Shown here: piece by piece, positions 24,506 through 32,366 of the stretch | Layout: each line of letters starts with the position of its first letter | Position numbering within the stretch: the stretch's first letter is position 1 | Assembly (NCBI GenBank): GCA_902584445.1 | Contig: CACHZY010000013.1 | Span: 1-49,081 of the forward strand | DNA from: an uncultured Bacteroidota bacterium | Lineage (GTDB): Bacteria; Bacteroidota; Bacteroidia; Flavobacteriales; Flavobacteriaceae | Direction of reading: 5' to 3' | DNA length: 49,081 nucleotides | The notes under the pieces: generated by a model | Databases searched by the model: none | The model's input: only the letters and a program-made list of their open reading frames with translations | Told to the model about the DNA's origin: nothing | Position numbers and translations under genes: made by a program

Positions 24506-25822
24506 TTATTCCCTTCTGTAAGATATATATGAACGAAGAGCTTCATTGAAACTTTTGTAAATTTTTCTTTCTTTCATTGTCATATCTTTTTGTTTGAGGG
24601 GATTTTTTTCCTTTGGATCTTTTACTGTGTTATAAAATCGGTTTCCAACATACAACTTGTAAGTCTCATCTCTAACCCACTCTTGTGACTGCTCTCTTGG
24701 ATTAGAACCACCATCTCTATTGTACCAGGTGTGAATCCATTCTTTCTTTCTACCCTCTTTTCCAATTAGGTCAGGATAAAAACTTACCCCATCTAAATCT
24801 AAATCAATACTTATTCCAGCTGCTTCACAAAGTGTTGGGAAAAAGTCTCCAAAATCGACTAATGCTTTAGAATTTTGATTTGGTTTTATTTTTCCTTTCC
24901 AATTTACAATTAATGGGACATGAGTTCCATTATCCGTTGTGAGTCCTTTTCCTCCCTCTACAGCTATATTGTCCATCATTGAAACAACGGGCTCATCAGT
25001 CCCGTTGTCCCCAGTAAATAGGATTAAAGTATTTTCTCTTAATTTAAGTTTATCCAATTGATTTACGATTCGGCCTATAGAATAATCCATGTATGAAACC
25101 ATATCCCCAAAATACTTAGCATTTCCTTTATATGTTTTAGAACCAGGGTCGGTAGGATCCCAATCTTCAGAGTGTGGAGTAGGATCAAATGGACAATGGG
25201 TAAGAATCATAGGATAGTAGACTAAAAATGGTTTATTTTTTTTTCGTTTTATAAAGTCATTAATGTAATCAACCACTATATCAGAGGAATAATCCCCTTT
25301 ATTTTCTTCATAAAGTTTACCATTAATCTCCAATACAGGATTAACATACCTTTTATCAATTCCTACAGAATCTCTTCCTGTGGTAGTTAATTGCCAAAGA
25401 ATGTGCTCGTCAAAACCAAAATGATCTGGTAAAGAGACATCCTTTCCAAGTTGCCATTTTCCTGCAATCAATGTAGCATAACCCTCTTTTCTAAGTACTT
25501 GACTAAAAGTTTTTTCTTTTGGATCCAAAAATCCAAATTGAAGATGGTTTTTCTTATTCGACCGCCCAGTCATTAACCTTACTCTTGAGGGTGTACAGAT
25601 TGGTTGGGAATGACAATTTTCAAATTGCATCCCAGTGGCAGCCAATTCAGTTAGAAAAGGAGTCTTATATGAGGTACCCCCGTAGGAATTGAGGCATTCA
25701 AATCCAAGATCATCTGCCATAATCATTATTATATTTGGCTGTTTTTGATTTTGGGCATTAATTAAAAATGAAAAAAATATTAAACAAGAAAAAAATGAAT
25801 ATTTTGTAGTAGAATGAATCAT
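24506..25822 (-). CDS. Secreted type I sulfatase
   Basis: A 438-residue arylsulfatase-like enzyme with a signal peptide ending near INAQ. The formylglycine signature C-x-P-S-R is present as CTPSRVRLMTGR (Cys76), which a sulfatase-maturating enzyme must oxidise. Calcium ligands appear in MADDLG (about 37-38) and FTGDNG (about 272-273), and substrate/catalytic residues in AGKWQLG and the histidine of LTHCPF. It probably removes sulfate from algal or other polysaccharides or small sulfate esters in the periplasm or outside; the subfamily cannot be read. It lies 23 bases downstream of a lipoprotein esterase on the same strand. Confidence 0.93.
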   Translation of the reverse strand: MIHSTTKYSFFSCLIFFSFLINAQNQKQPNIIMIMADDLGFECLNSYGGTSYKTPFLTELAATGMQFENCHSQPICTPSRVRLMTGRSNKKNHLQFGFLDPKEKTFSQVLRKEGYATLIAGKWQLGKDVSLPDHFGFDEHILWQLTTTGRDSVGIDKRYVNPVLEINGKLYEENKGDYSSDIVVDYINDFIKRKKNKPFLVYYPMILTHCPFDPTPHSEDWDPTDPGSKTYKGNAKYFGDMVSYMDYSIGRIVNQLDKLKLRENTLILFTGDNGTDEPVVSMMDNIAVEGGKGLTTDNGTHVPLIVNWKGKIKPNQNSKALVDFGDFFPTLCEAAGISIDLDLDGVSFYPDLIGKEGRKKEWIHTWYNRDGGSNPREQSQEWVRDETYKLYVGNRFYNTVKDPKEKNPLKQKDMTMKERKIYKSFNEALRSYISYRRE

Positions 25823-25845
25823 GAAATTTATTTGTATAAATAAGT

Positions 25846-26736
25846 TTAATTAAGTTCTATAAAGTCTTTTATAATTTTATTAGCATTAGGGGTCATGTCA
25901 CCAAATCCGTGACCAGCACCTTGTAATCGATAATGAATAACCTGATCATCGAGATAACTATATTTAAAAAAATTTTTAGGTCCTTCTTCAGATAAATCAT
26001 CAGTTATTTCCAAACCATTATATCCCATTGCTTTTGCTAAAAGATAAGCACTATTTTGAGCATTTAAAAAAACATACCCTAAAACACCTTGACCACCATA
26101 ATAATTTGCAATCCTGTCATTTGATCCCGCTAGACAAAGAATTTTCCTTCCTTGCTTGGGAAGGGATGGAGTGTTAAATAAGTTATTTTCGGATTGAGCC
26201 CAAAATTTACTGTCTCTGTATTGAAAAGAATTTAATTGCGAAACTTTACAGATTGCTTTTTTGAATGAATTATCTTCAAATTCAATTAGTAATTGATTGA
26301 CCAGTGCTGATCCATTAGAACTTCCAAAAATTGATATATTTTCAGGTTCTATATTTTTCATTTTTTTCAAATAGGAAAAGGTTTCGGCTATAAAATTAAT
26401 ATCCGGTGCTTTGGATTTTTCTTTTCTAATATTCCAACTTTTGAGATAGCCTTGAGGAGCAATAATTATGTGGTTATTTATATAATTGAATTTATTTACA
26501 AATTTACTGGCATCACCACCATTTCCGTGTAAAACAATTACAACAGGATATTTCTCAAGTTTTTTATCTGGAACTTTTACATATATTTTTCTAGCGTACC
26601 CGTTGGGCTGTTGAGACCATTTTTGTACGATTTCAAAAAAACCTGATTTCAATTTAGATTCCTCGGTATCTTGTGAAATATTTTTATTATGACAGGATAT
26701 ATTAAAAGCAAGAAAGAATATTAAAAGTTGCTTCAT
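25846..26736 (-). CDS. Lipoprotein alpha/beta hydrolase (PHB depolymerase/feruloyl esterase-like)
   Basis: A 296-residue alpha/beta hydrolase. The N-terminus MKQLLIFFLAFNISC looks like a lipoprotein signal with the lipidated cysteine at residue 15. VIVLHGNGGDASKF provides the oxyanion region, IFGSSNGSAL the G-x-S-x-G nucleophile elbow, and GAGHGFGD the catalytic histidine. The family includes polyhydroxybutyrate depolymerases and carbohydrate esterases (LpqC type). With the downstream sulfatase it may form a small polysaccharide- or ester-degrading pair (inference). The ATG at 26736 is chosen; the longer frame begins with TTG. Confidence 0.82.
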   Translation of the reverse strand: MKQLLIFFLAFNISCHNKNISQDTEESKLKSGFFEIVQKWSQQPNGYARKIYVKVPDKKLEKYPVVIVLHGNGGDASKFVNKFNYINNHIIIAPQGYLKSWNIRKEKSKAPDINFIAETFSYLKKMKNIEPENISIFGSSNGSALVNQLLIEFEDNSFKKAICKVSQLNSFQYRDSKFWAQSENNLFNTPSLPKQGRKILCLAGSNDRIANYYGGQGVLGYVFLNAQNSAYLLAKAMGYNGLEITDDLSEEGPKNFFKYSYLDDQVIHYRLQGAGHGFGDMTPNANKIIKDFIELN

Positions 26737-26762
26737 TGAAATTTCATTCAAGTTTAGTAAAT

Positions 26763-26787
26763 AAAAAAGCCTCTAAGGAGACTTTTA
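26763..26787 (-). terminator. Intrinsic terminator after the 73-residue gene
   Basis: On the minus strand AAAAGTCTC pairs with GAGGCTTTT (one G-U pair) around the loop CTTA, and the arm runs on into T residues. It lies 32 bases after the stop codon of the small membrane protein gene and 27 bases before the esterase start, separating the two transcripts. Confidence 0.7.
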
Positions 26788-26818
26788 AATATACTTAGAA
26801 TAAACAATTATTTGACGA

Positions 26819-27040
26819 TTATCCAATAACATTAGCAAGTGCAAATCCAATTGCTACGCCAAGAATTAGCATGATGATGCCTTTTCCTGAGAAAAACCAA
26901 CTGTATTTTTCTTCCCAAGCATCAGGGATAAAATTTTGATTCTCGTCCTTAGCAAATCCTGAACGAGTTGCATAACCAGCATACCAGTAAACGCCTCCAA
27001 AGAGAAGAGCAAGAAAAATCAAAACAACTAATATTTCCAT
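26819..27040 (-). CDS. Small two-helix membrane protein with a DxNxN loop
   Basis: A 73-residue protein with two hydrophobic helices, ILVVLIFLALLFGGVYWYAG (about residues 3-22) and GIIMLILGVAIGFALANVIG at the C-terminus. The loop between them contains KDENQNFIPDAWEEKYSWFF, which resembles the calcium-binding repeats of the form DxNxDxIPDxWE found in dockerins and thrombospondin type 3 modules. I do not recognise a named family. It has its own terminator downstream and is divergent from acs across 171 bp. Confidence 0.7.
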   Translation of the reverse strand: MEILVVLIFLALLFGGVYWYAGYATRSGFAKDENQNFIPDAWEEKYSWFFSGKGIIMLILGVAIGFALANVIG

Positions 27041-27211
27041 AAAATAAAGATTTACTTAATTTTTAATAGTTCGGTATTTGTAAATGTAATAAAAAATTTT
27101 TCAAAAAATGAAACTTAATTCACTTTAAATCAATATTATAAAACAATGACTAGGATTATTTATTTTGAATAAATGTAATGAAAGCTTATGTTTACCTAAA
27201 TATTTCACCAA

Positions 27212-29113
27212 ATGGATCACCAAATAAAAAACCTACTTGAGTATACTAATGATTATAATAAAAGTATTATTAAGCCTGATCAATTTTGGGAGAATATTGC
27301 CAATAGTTTCCATTGGAGAAAGAGGTGGGAAAAAACGTTAAATTGGAATTTTGATACCCCTAAAATCGAGTGGTTTAAAAATGCAAAACTAAATTTAACT
27401 GAAAATATCTTTGAAAGGTTACTGTCAACCCATAGAAATAAAACTGCAATTATTTGGGAGCCAAATGATCCTGAAATGTCTCCAATTCACATAAGTTATG
27501 GCGAGCTTTACAAACAAACTTGTAAGTTCGCCAATGCTATGAAAGCTCAGGGAATTCATAAAGGAGACCGTGTAATCATTTATATGCCTATGGTTCCAGA
27601 AGCTACAGTAGCCATGCTTGCTTGTGCTAGAATTGGTGCAATTCACTCTGTTGTATTTGCTGGATTTTCTGCTTCAGCGTTAGCAGATCGTATTAATGAC
27701 TGCCAAGCTAAAATGGTATTGACTTCAGATGGAAATTTTAGAGGAAATAAAAAAATTCCCGTAAAATCAGTAGTTGATGAGGCTATTACTAAAACTGATA
27801 CAGTAGAAAAGGTAATTGTACTTAAACGAACTGGAGAAAATGTGAAAATGCATACTGAGAGAGATCTCTGGTGGAAAGAAGCTCTTGAGGGCCAATCTGA
27901 GGAAAATATAGCGGAGGAGATGGACTCAGAAGATTTATTGTTCATTTTATATACTTCAGGTTCTACTGGAAAGCCCAAAGGGGTTGTTCACACTAATGCT
28001 GGATACATGATCTATACTTATTATTCTTTTGTAAATGTTTTCCAATATAAGGAAGATGACATTTACTGGTGTACTGCAGATATTGGATGGATTACCGGTC
28101 ATTCTTATATCGTTTATGGACCATTGTTAGCAGGGGCGACTACTTTAATGTTTGAAGGGATTCCAACTTATCCGCACCCGGGGCGGTTTTGGGAAATTAT
28201 AGAAAAATATAAAGTAAATCAATTTTATACTGCACCTACTGCAATAAGAGCACTTCAAGTTCATGGGACCGATCACGTAGAGAAATTTGATTTAAGCTCT
28301 TTGAAAGTAATTGGATCTGTTGGAGAGCCAATAAACGAGGAGGCTTGGCATTGGTATCATGAACACATTGGAAAGGGTAGATGCCCTCTAGTAGATACTT
28401 GGTGGCAAACTGAAACAGGTGGAATTATGATTTCACCCCTTGCAGGAATCACTCCAAACAAACCCGCCCATGCTTCTCTTCCTCTTCCTGGAGTTCAGCC
28501 AGTAATAGTTGACACTGATGGAAAAGAACTGATTGGGAATAATGTAGAAGGAAACCTTTGCATTAAATTTCCATGGCCATCAATGATAAGAACAACTTAT
28601 GGAGACCATAAACGTTGCAAAGAAACCTATTTTTCTACTTATAAAGGTATGTATTTTACTGGTGATGGAGTGAAAAGGGATCATGATGGTTATCTTAGGA
28701 TATTAGGAAGAGTTGACGATGTAATTAATGTATCAGGTCATCGAATGGGAACAGCTGAGGTTGAAAATGCAATCGATGAACATTCTGATGTTATTGAATC
28801 AGCTGTAGTAGGTTTTCCTCATGAAATAAAAGGTCAAGGTATATATGCTTTTGCTATTTGTGATAACTCAAAGAAATCAAATGAAATTTTACAAGAGGAA
28901 ATTAAACAACTAGTAAGAAAAATAATTGGGCCTATTGCCAAACCGGAACAGGTTCAAATTGTTTCGGGTTTACCCAAAACCAGATCTGGAAAAATCATGC
29001 GAAGAATCCTAAGGAAGGTTGCAAGTAAAGATTTATCTAATCTTGGAGATATCTCAACATTACTTAATCCTGAGATTGTAGAACAAATAATTAAAGGAGC
29101 CGGCCTTAAGTAG
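27212..29113 (+). CDS. acs: Acetate--CoA ligase (acetyl-CoA synthetase)
   Basis: Acs activates acetate to acetyl-CoA through acetyl-AMP. The 633 residues fit the family. The AMP-binding P-loop is YTSGSTGKPKGVVHT, then DTWWQTETGG with the acetate/adenine-binding residues, YFTGDGVKRDHDGY, the hinge GRVDDVINVSGHRMGT, and near the C-terminus the acetylatable lysine in TRSGKIMRR. All are intact. No acetyltransferase/deacetylase regulator is adjacent. It ends one base before the convergent murF stop codon. Confidence 0.97.
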   Translation: MDHQIKNLLEYTNDYNKSIIKPDQFWENIANSFHWRKRWEKTLNWNFDTPKIEWFKNAKLNLTENIFERLLSTHRNKTAIIWEPNDPEMSPIHISYGELYKQTCKFANAMKAQGIHKGDRVIIYMPMVPEATVAMLACARIGAIHSVVFAGFSASALADRINDCQAKMVLTSDGNFRGNKKIPVKSVVDEAITKTDTVEKVIVLKRTGENVKMHTERDLWWKEALEGQSEENIAEEMDSEDLLFILYTSGSTGKPKGVVHTNAGYMIYTYYSFVNVFQYKEDDIYWCTADIGWITGHSYIVYGPLLAGATTLMFEGIPTYPHPGRFWEIIEKYKVNQFYTAPTAIRALQVHGTDHVEKFDLSSLKVIGSVGEPINEEAWHWYHEHIGKGRCPLVDTWWQTETGGIMISPLAGITPNKPAHASLPLPGVQPVIVDTDGKELIGNNVEGNLCIKFPWPSMIRTTYGDHKRCKETYFSTYKGMYFTGDGVKRDHDGYLRILGRVDDVINVSGHRMGTAEVENAIDEHSDVIESAVVGFPHEIKGQGIYAFAICDNSKKSNEILQEEIKQLVRKIIGPIAKPEQVQIVSGLPKTRSGKIMRRILRKVASKDLSNLGDISTLLNPEIVEQIIKGAGLK

Positions 29114-29114
29114 G

Positions 29115-30401
29115 TTAAAGTAATTCTATTAGTCGCTCAAGCGCAATCCTTCTTGAACCCTTTATTAAGAAATCTCTATCGATGTAGCTCTTTTCTGAAA
29201 TATATTTTTCAGCTTCAGTAATTGTCCTGAATTTTTTTAGTCTTTGATCCTTAGATTTAGTTTCCAAAAAATGTTCCCCGATTGTTAAAACCTCATCTAT
29301 GTCAGAATCGATTATTTGTTGAATTACAGATTGGTGGGCAATTACTGCATACCTCCCTAACTCTAACATGTCACCCAAAATAACAACTGATTTCTTTTGT
29401 TTTTCCTCACAAAAAGAAGAAATAGAAGCTTTCATACTTGAAGGATTTGCATTGTATGCATCGAGAGTGATGCGATTACTACCTTTTATAATTATTTGAG
29501 ATCGGTTATTAGAGGGTAAAAAAGAGGTAATTCCTTTTTTTATTTCATCAAAGCTCAACTTAAAATATCTTCCAACAGCAACTGCAGCGGAAATATTACT
29601 AAAATTATAATCACCATAAATTTTACTTTTTATGGTCTTGTTTTGAAAACTAATACTTAAAGGCTTAAAATTTTCCCTGAAATAATTTATTTGACAATTT
29701 GCATTATTATCCTGGCCAAATGTATAGGAGTTCAATTTATTTAGCCATTTTCTCTGAAGGGAATCATCTATATTTAAAAAGCATGTTCCTGATTTACCAC
29801 GAAGGTATTCGAATAATTCAGATTTTCCTTTAATAATTCCTTCAAAACTTCCAAAACCCTCTAGGTGGGCATGCCCGAAATTGGTTATCAATCCAAAGTC
29901 AGGATCAATCATTTTACTTAAAAAGTCAATTTCTCCAACGTGATTTGCACCCATTTCAACAACTCCAATATCAGTGTTTTTATCGAGTTGTAATAAAGTA
30001 AGAGGAACACCAATATGGTTATTCAGATTTCCAAAGGTCCCTTGTGTATTATATTTTTGGGAAAGAACACTAAGAATTAATTCTTTTGTTGTTGTTTTTC
30101 CATTACTTCCTGTAAGGGCTACAATTTTGGTACCTAATTTTTTTCTATGGTATTGTGCAAGTTGCTGAAGTGCTTGCAAACTATCCTCAACTAGAATTAA
30201 TTTATTGCTTTTTTTGGCGATATATGACCTATCTACTACAGCAAACTTAGCCCCTTTTTTAAGAGCTTCAATTGCAAATTCGTTTCCATCGAAGTTATGC
30301 CCTTTCAGAGCAAAGAATAAACAGTCATCTTTAATGAGCCTGCTGTCTGTTTTTACTCCCGAAGTAATTCTAAAATATTCATGGAGTTCTGCTGGATTCA
30401 T
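29115..30401 (-). CDS. murF: UDP-N-acetylmuramoyl-tripeptide--D-alanyl-D-alanine ligase MurF
   Basis: MurF adds D-Ala-D-Ala to the UDP-MurNAc tripeptide, completing the cytoplasmic peptidoglycan precursor. The 428 residues show the N-terminal TDSRLIKDDCLFFALKG segment, the ATP-binding ALTGSNGKTTTKE, NNHIGVPLTLL, the metal-binding EMGANHVGEI and the C-terminal NANPSSMKAS. The frame is open upstream into gldJ, but MNPAELHEYFRITSG at 30401 is the family-like start. This ATG comes only three bases after the T run of a terminator hairpin, leaving no room for a normal ribosome binding site. Its substrate supplier Ddl is also in this window. Confidence 0.95.
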   Translation of the reverse strand: MNPAELHEYFRITSGVKTDSRLIKDDCLFFALKGHNFDGNEFAIEALKKGAKFAVVDRSYIAKKSNKLILVEDSLQALQQLAQYHRKKLGTKIVALTGSNGKTTTKELILSVLSQKYNTQGTFGNLNNHIGVPLTLLQLDKNTDIGVVEMGANHVGEIDFLSKMIDPDFGLITNFGHAHLEGFGSFEGIIKGKSELFEYLRGKSGTCFLNIDDSLQRKWLNKLNSYTFGQDNNANCQINYFRENFKPLSISFQNKTIKSKIYGDYNFSNISAAVAVGRYFKLSFDEIKKGITSFLPSNNRSQIIIKGSNRITLDAYNANPSSMKASISSFCEEKQKKSVVILGDMLELGRYAVIAHQSVIQQIIDSDIDEVLTIGEHFLETKSKDQRLKKFRTITEAEKYISEKSYIDRDFLIKGSRRIALERLIELL

Positions 30402-30403
30402 AA

Positions 30404-30432
30404 TAAAAAAAAGGCATCGTTTCGATGCCTTT
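30404..30432 (-). terminator. Intrinsic terminator between gldJ and murF
   Basis: A perfect 10-bp stem (30410-30419 with 30423-30432; AAAGGCATCG and CGATGCCTTT) with a three-base loop, followed on the minus strand by eight T. It begins six bases after the gldJ stop codon, and the murF ATG follows the T run after three bases. It should end most gldJ transcripts and may limit read-through into murF. Confidence 0.8.
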
Positions 30433-30438
30433 ATTAGA

Positions 30439-32142
30439 TTATCTACCGCGTTTGTGTCTTGCGGTTTTTTTAATTTTACTTTTTTGTCCCAAACGCGACA
30501 TTGCGCAGCGGAAACCGATATAATCAGTTGCAATATACTGGGGAAGATACCTTCTTTGTGCGGGGTCTAACCAGTATGCACGATCTTTCCAAGAACCTCC
30601 CTTGTAAACTCTCACCTCATCAGTTATTAGCGATGTTCTACTATTAGACTTATCAATATTTCTACTGATTATTTTATTATCGGAGTCTTTAGTTGAATTA
30701 GGGTGATTTGGTGCGTCATACATCAAGGTTGATTCAGATCTACTATCAGGGTTATTAACAATAGAATTTTTATCTCTATCATATTGGCGAGTTGATTCTA
30801 TGTCTCCATCCCGGAAATTACGATTATCACTTTCAGAAAAATTTTGTCTTAAAAAAGTCTCTTCTTCATCTATTGGAACTTGTTTTAATTGACCAGGAGC
30901 TCTTTTGAGCATAACTTTTCCATTAGGTAAAGTGTCATAAACTAATTCATCTGGTGATATAATTGTTGCAGTTCCATCTTCACCAATTGCATTTTTAAGA
31001 TAAATATTTCCTCGAAAATAATTAAAATCGTTAGCCTCATCATCTACAATAGGTCTATAAACGTCAGAAACCCACTCAGCTACATTACCAGCCATGTCAT
31101 AAACTCCGAAATCATTAGGGGGATAACTTTTAACCTGTACGGTAATATCTCCTCCATCGTCGGACCATCCAGCTATACCACCATAGTCTCCTTTACCAAA
31201 TTTAAAATTAGCAAGTTGATCTCCTTCACTTCTTCTCTCGTCAGATCGAGTATATTCACCTGACCATGGATATTTTTTCTTTCCGCGATATGTGTTATAT
31301 TCTCTATCACCAACAAGTGCAATAGCTGCATATTCCCACTCAGTTTCAGTAGGGAGTCGGTATGAGGGTTGCAATAGCCCTTTTTCAACACCTGCATATA
31401 CATTAATGGTTGCGGTATCTTTTTTCATTGTTCCTCTTTTACCCATTAAGCTATCTGAGGCCATCAGTCCACCATAAGCAGTTTCTGGTCTTTTAAGGTA
31501 TGCATCCGTACTAAAAGTGCTATTTGAATTGACAATACCCCCATCTGCTTCACTATATCTTACATCTTTTTGAATGTAGGCTTCTCTCTCTAAAAGGAAT
31601 TCATTAACTCGGTTGGTCCTCCATTCAGCAAATTGGACTGCCTGAAGCCAATTAACTCCTACTACTGGATATTCAGCATATGCAGGGTGTCTTAGATAAT
31701 TCGAAGTTAATTCTTCCATGTAGCCCAAAGTATTTCTCCAAACTAATGTATCAGGAAGAGCTCCTTTGTATATTTGTCGATAATCCTCATTACTTAAAGG
31801 AAAAACAGTTTCTAGCCAATCTAAATATTCCATATACATCAAGTTGGTAACCTCCGTTTCATCAATATAGAAAGACATAACATGTTGTTGGGTTGGAGAA
31901 TTGTTCCAATCGTGTAATACATCGTCTTGAACTTGACCTTTAGTGTATGTACCACCTTCAACAAAAACTAATCCAGGACCTGTCTCTTGGTCGTCAAAAT
32001 CGATGTTATATTGAAAGCCTCCTTGTTTAGAGTTAATTCCCCAACCAGTTGCACGTGATACATTATTTCTACCACCGCAGGATAAAATAAGCGATAAAAA
32101 TGCAAGGAATAGAATGTTTTTTTGTAAAAAATTAATCTTCAT
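30439..32142 (-). CDS. gldJ: Gliding motility lipoprotein GldJ
   Basis: GldJ is an outer-membrane lipoprotein needed for gliding and for the type IX secretion machinery in flavobacteria. The 567 residues start with a lipoprotein signal (FLAFLSLILSCGG, Cys22). The body has the formylglycine-generating-enzyme-like (SUMF1) fold: GLVFVEGGTYTKGQ, FYIDETEVTNLMYMEY, GVNWLQAVQFAEWR, YRLPTETEWEYAA, VYDMAGNVAEWVSDV and the final GGSWKDRAYWLDPAQRRYL and GFRCAM. A charged insert of about 90 residues precedes the last segment, as in other GldJ proteins. The basic C-terminal tail (KKTARHKRGR), a part known to matter for gliding, is kept. It is divergent from porV over 224 bp. Confidence 0.93.
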   Translation of the reverse strand: MKINFLQKNILFLAFLSLILSCGGRNNVSRATGWGINSKQGGFQYNIDFDDQETGPGLVFVEGGTYTKGQVQDDVLHDWNNSPTQQHVMSFYIDETEVTNLMYMEYLDWLETVFPLSNEDYRQIYKGALPDTLVWRNTLGYMEELTSNYLRHPAYAEYPVVGVNWLQAVQFAEWRTNRVNEFLLEREAYIQKDVRYSEADGGIVNSNSTFSTDAYLKRPETAYGGLMASDSLMGKRGTMKKDTATINVYAGVEKGLLQPSYRLPTETEWEYAAIALVGDREYNTYRGKKKYPWSGEYTRSDERRSEGDQLANFKFGKGDYGGIAGWSDDGGDITVQVKSYPPNDFGVYDMAGNVAEWVSDVYRPIVDDEANDFNYFRGNIYLKNAIGEDGTATIISPDELVYDTLPNGKVMLKRAPGQLKQVPIDEEETFLRQNFSESDNRNFRDGDIESTRQYDRDKNSIVNNPDSRSESTLMYDAPNHPNSTKDSDNKIISRNIDKSNSRTSLITDEVRVYKGGSWKDRAYWLDPAQRRYLPQYIATDYIGFRCAMSRLGQKSKIKKTARHKRGR

Positions 32143-32235
32143 GAGGACAGAATGTCTTTAATTTTAATGCAATATACTAATAATCTCTGTTTTTAATTTT
32201 ATACTTACAATCATTTTGTTTAATAAATACCAATA

Positions 32236-32249
32236 TTATAACGTTATAA
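32236..32249. promoter_or_regulatory. 14-base perfect palindrome between gldJ and porV
   Basis: TTATAACGTTATAA reads the same on both strands and lies near the middle of the divergent 224-bp gldJ-porV spacer. It could be an operator for a dimeric regulator, but AT-rich DNA yields palindromes by chance. Confidence 0.3.
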
Positions 32250-32334
32250 AAAATGATTTATTATAATAATTCAGGTAAAAAAAGATGAAATAGTCTGTTG
32301 ATAACTTATTGACTTAGACACAACATTAAAAGAA

Positions 32335-32342
32335 TATCTTCG
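32335..32342 (+). promoter_or_regulatory. Possible -7 element for porV
   Basis: TATCTTCG matches seven of the eight TAnnTTTG positions counting the two free ones, with a TTG at 32309-32311 lying 23 bases upstream. It ends 24 bases before the porV ATG. Confidence 0.35.
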
Positions 32343-32366
32343 TTCTCAATTTATAACAAAGGTTTT

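Noticed and set aside
30402-30533. Upstream extension of murF into gldJ
   Set aside because: The extra 44 residues do not resemble MurF, overlap the end of gldJ and would run through the terminator hairpin; the ATG at 30401 fits the family.
30439-32142. GldJ as a working formylglycine-generating enzyme for the nearby sulfatase
   Set aside because: It shares the fold but is a lipoprotein with the GldJ layout; the paired catalytic cysteines of the enzyme are not seen, only one in GFRCAMS.
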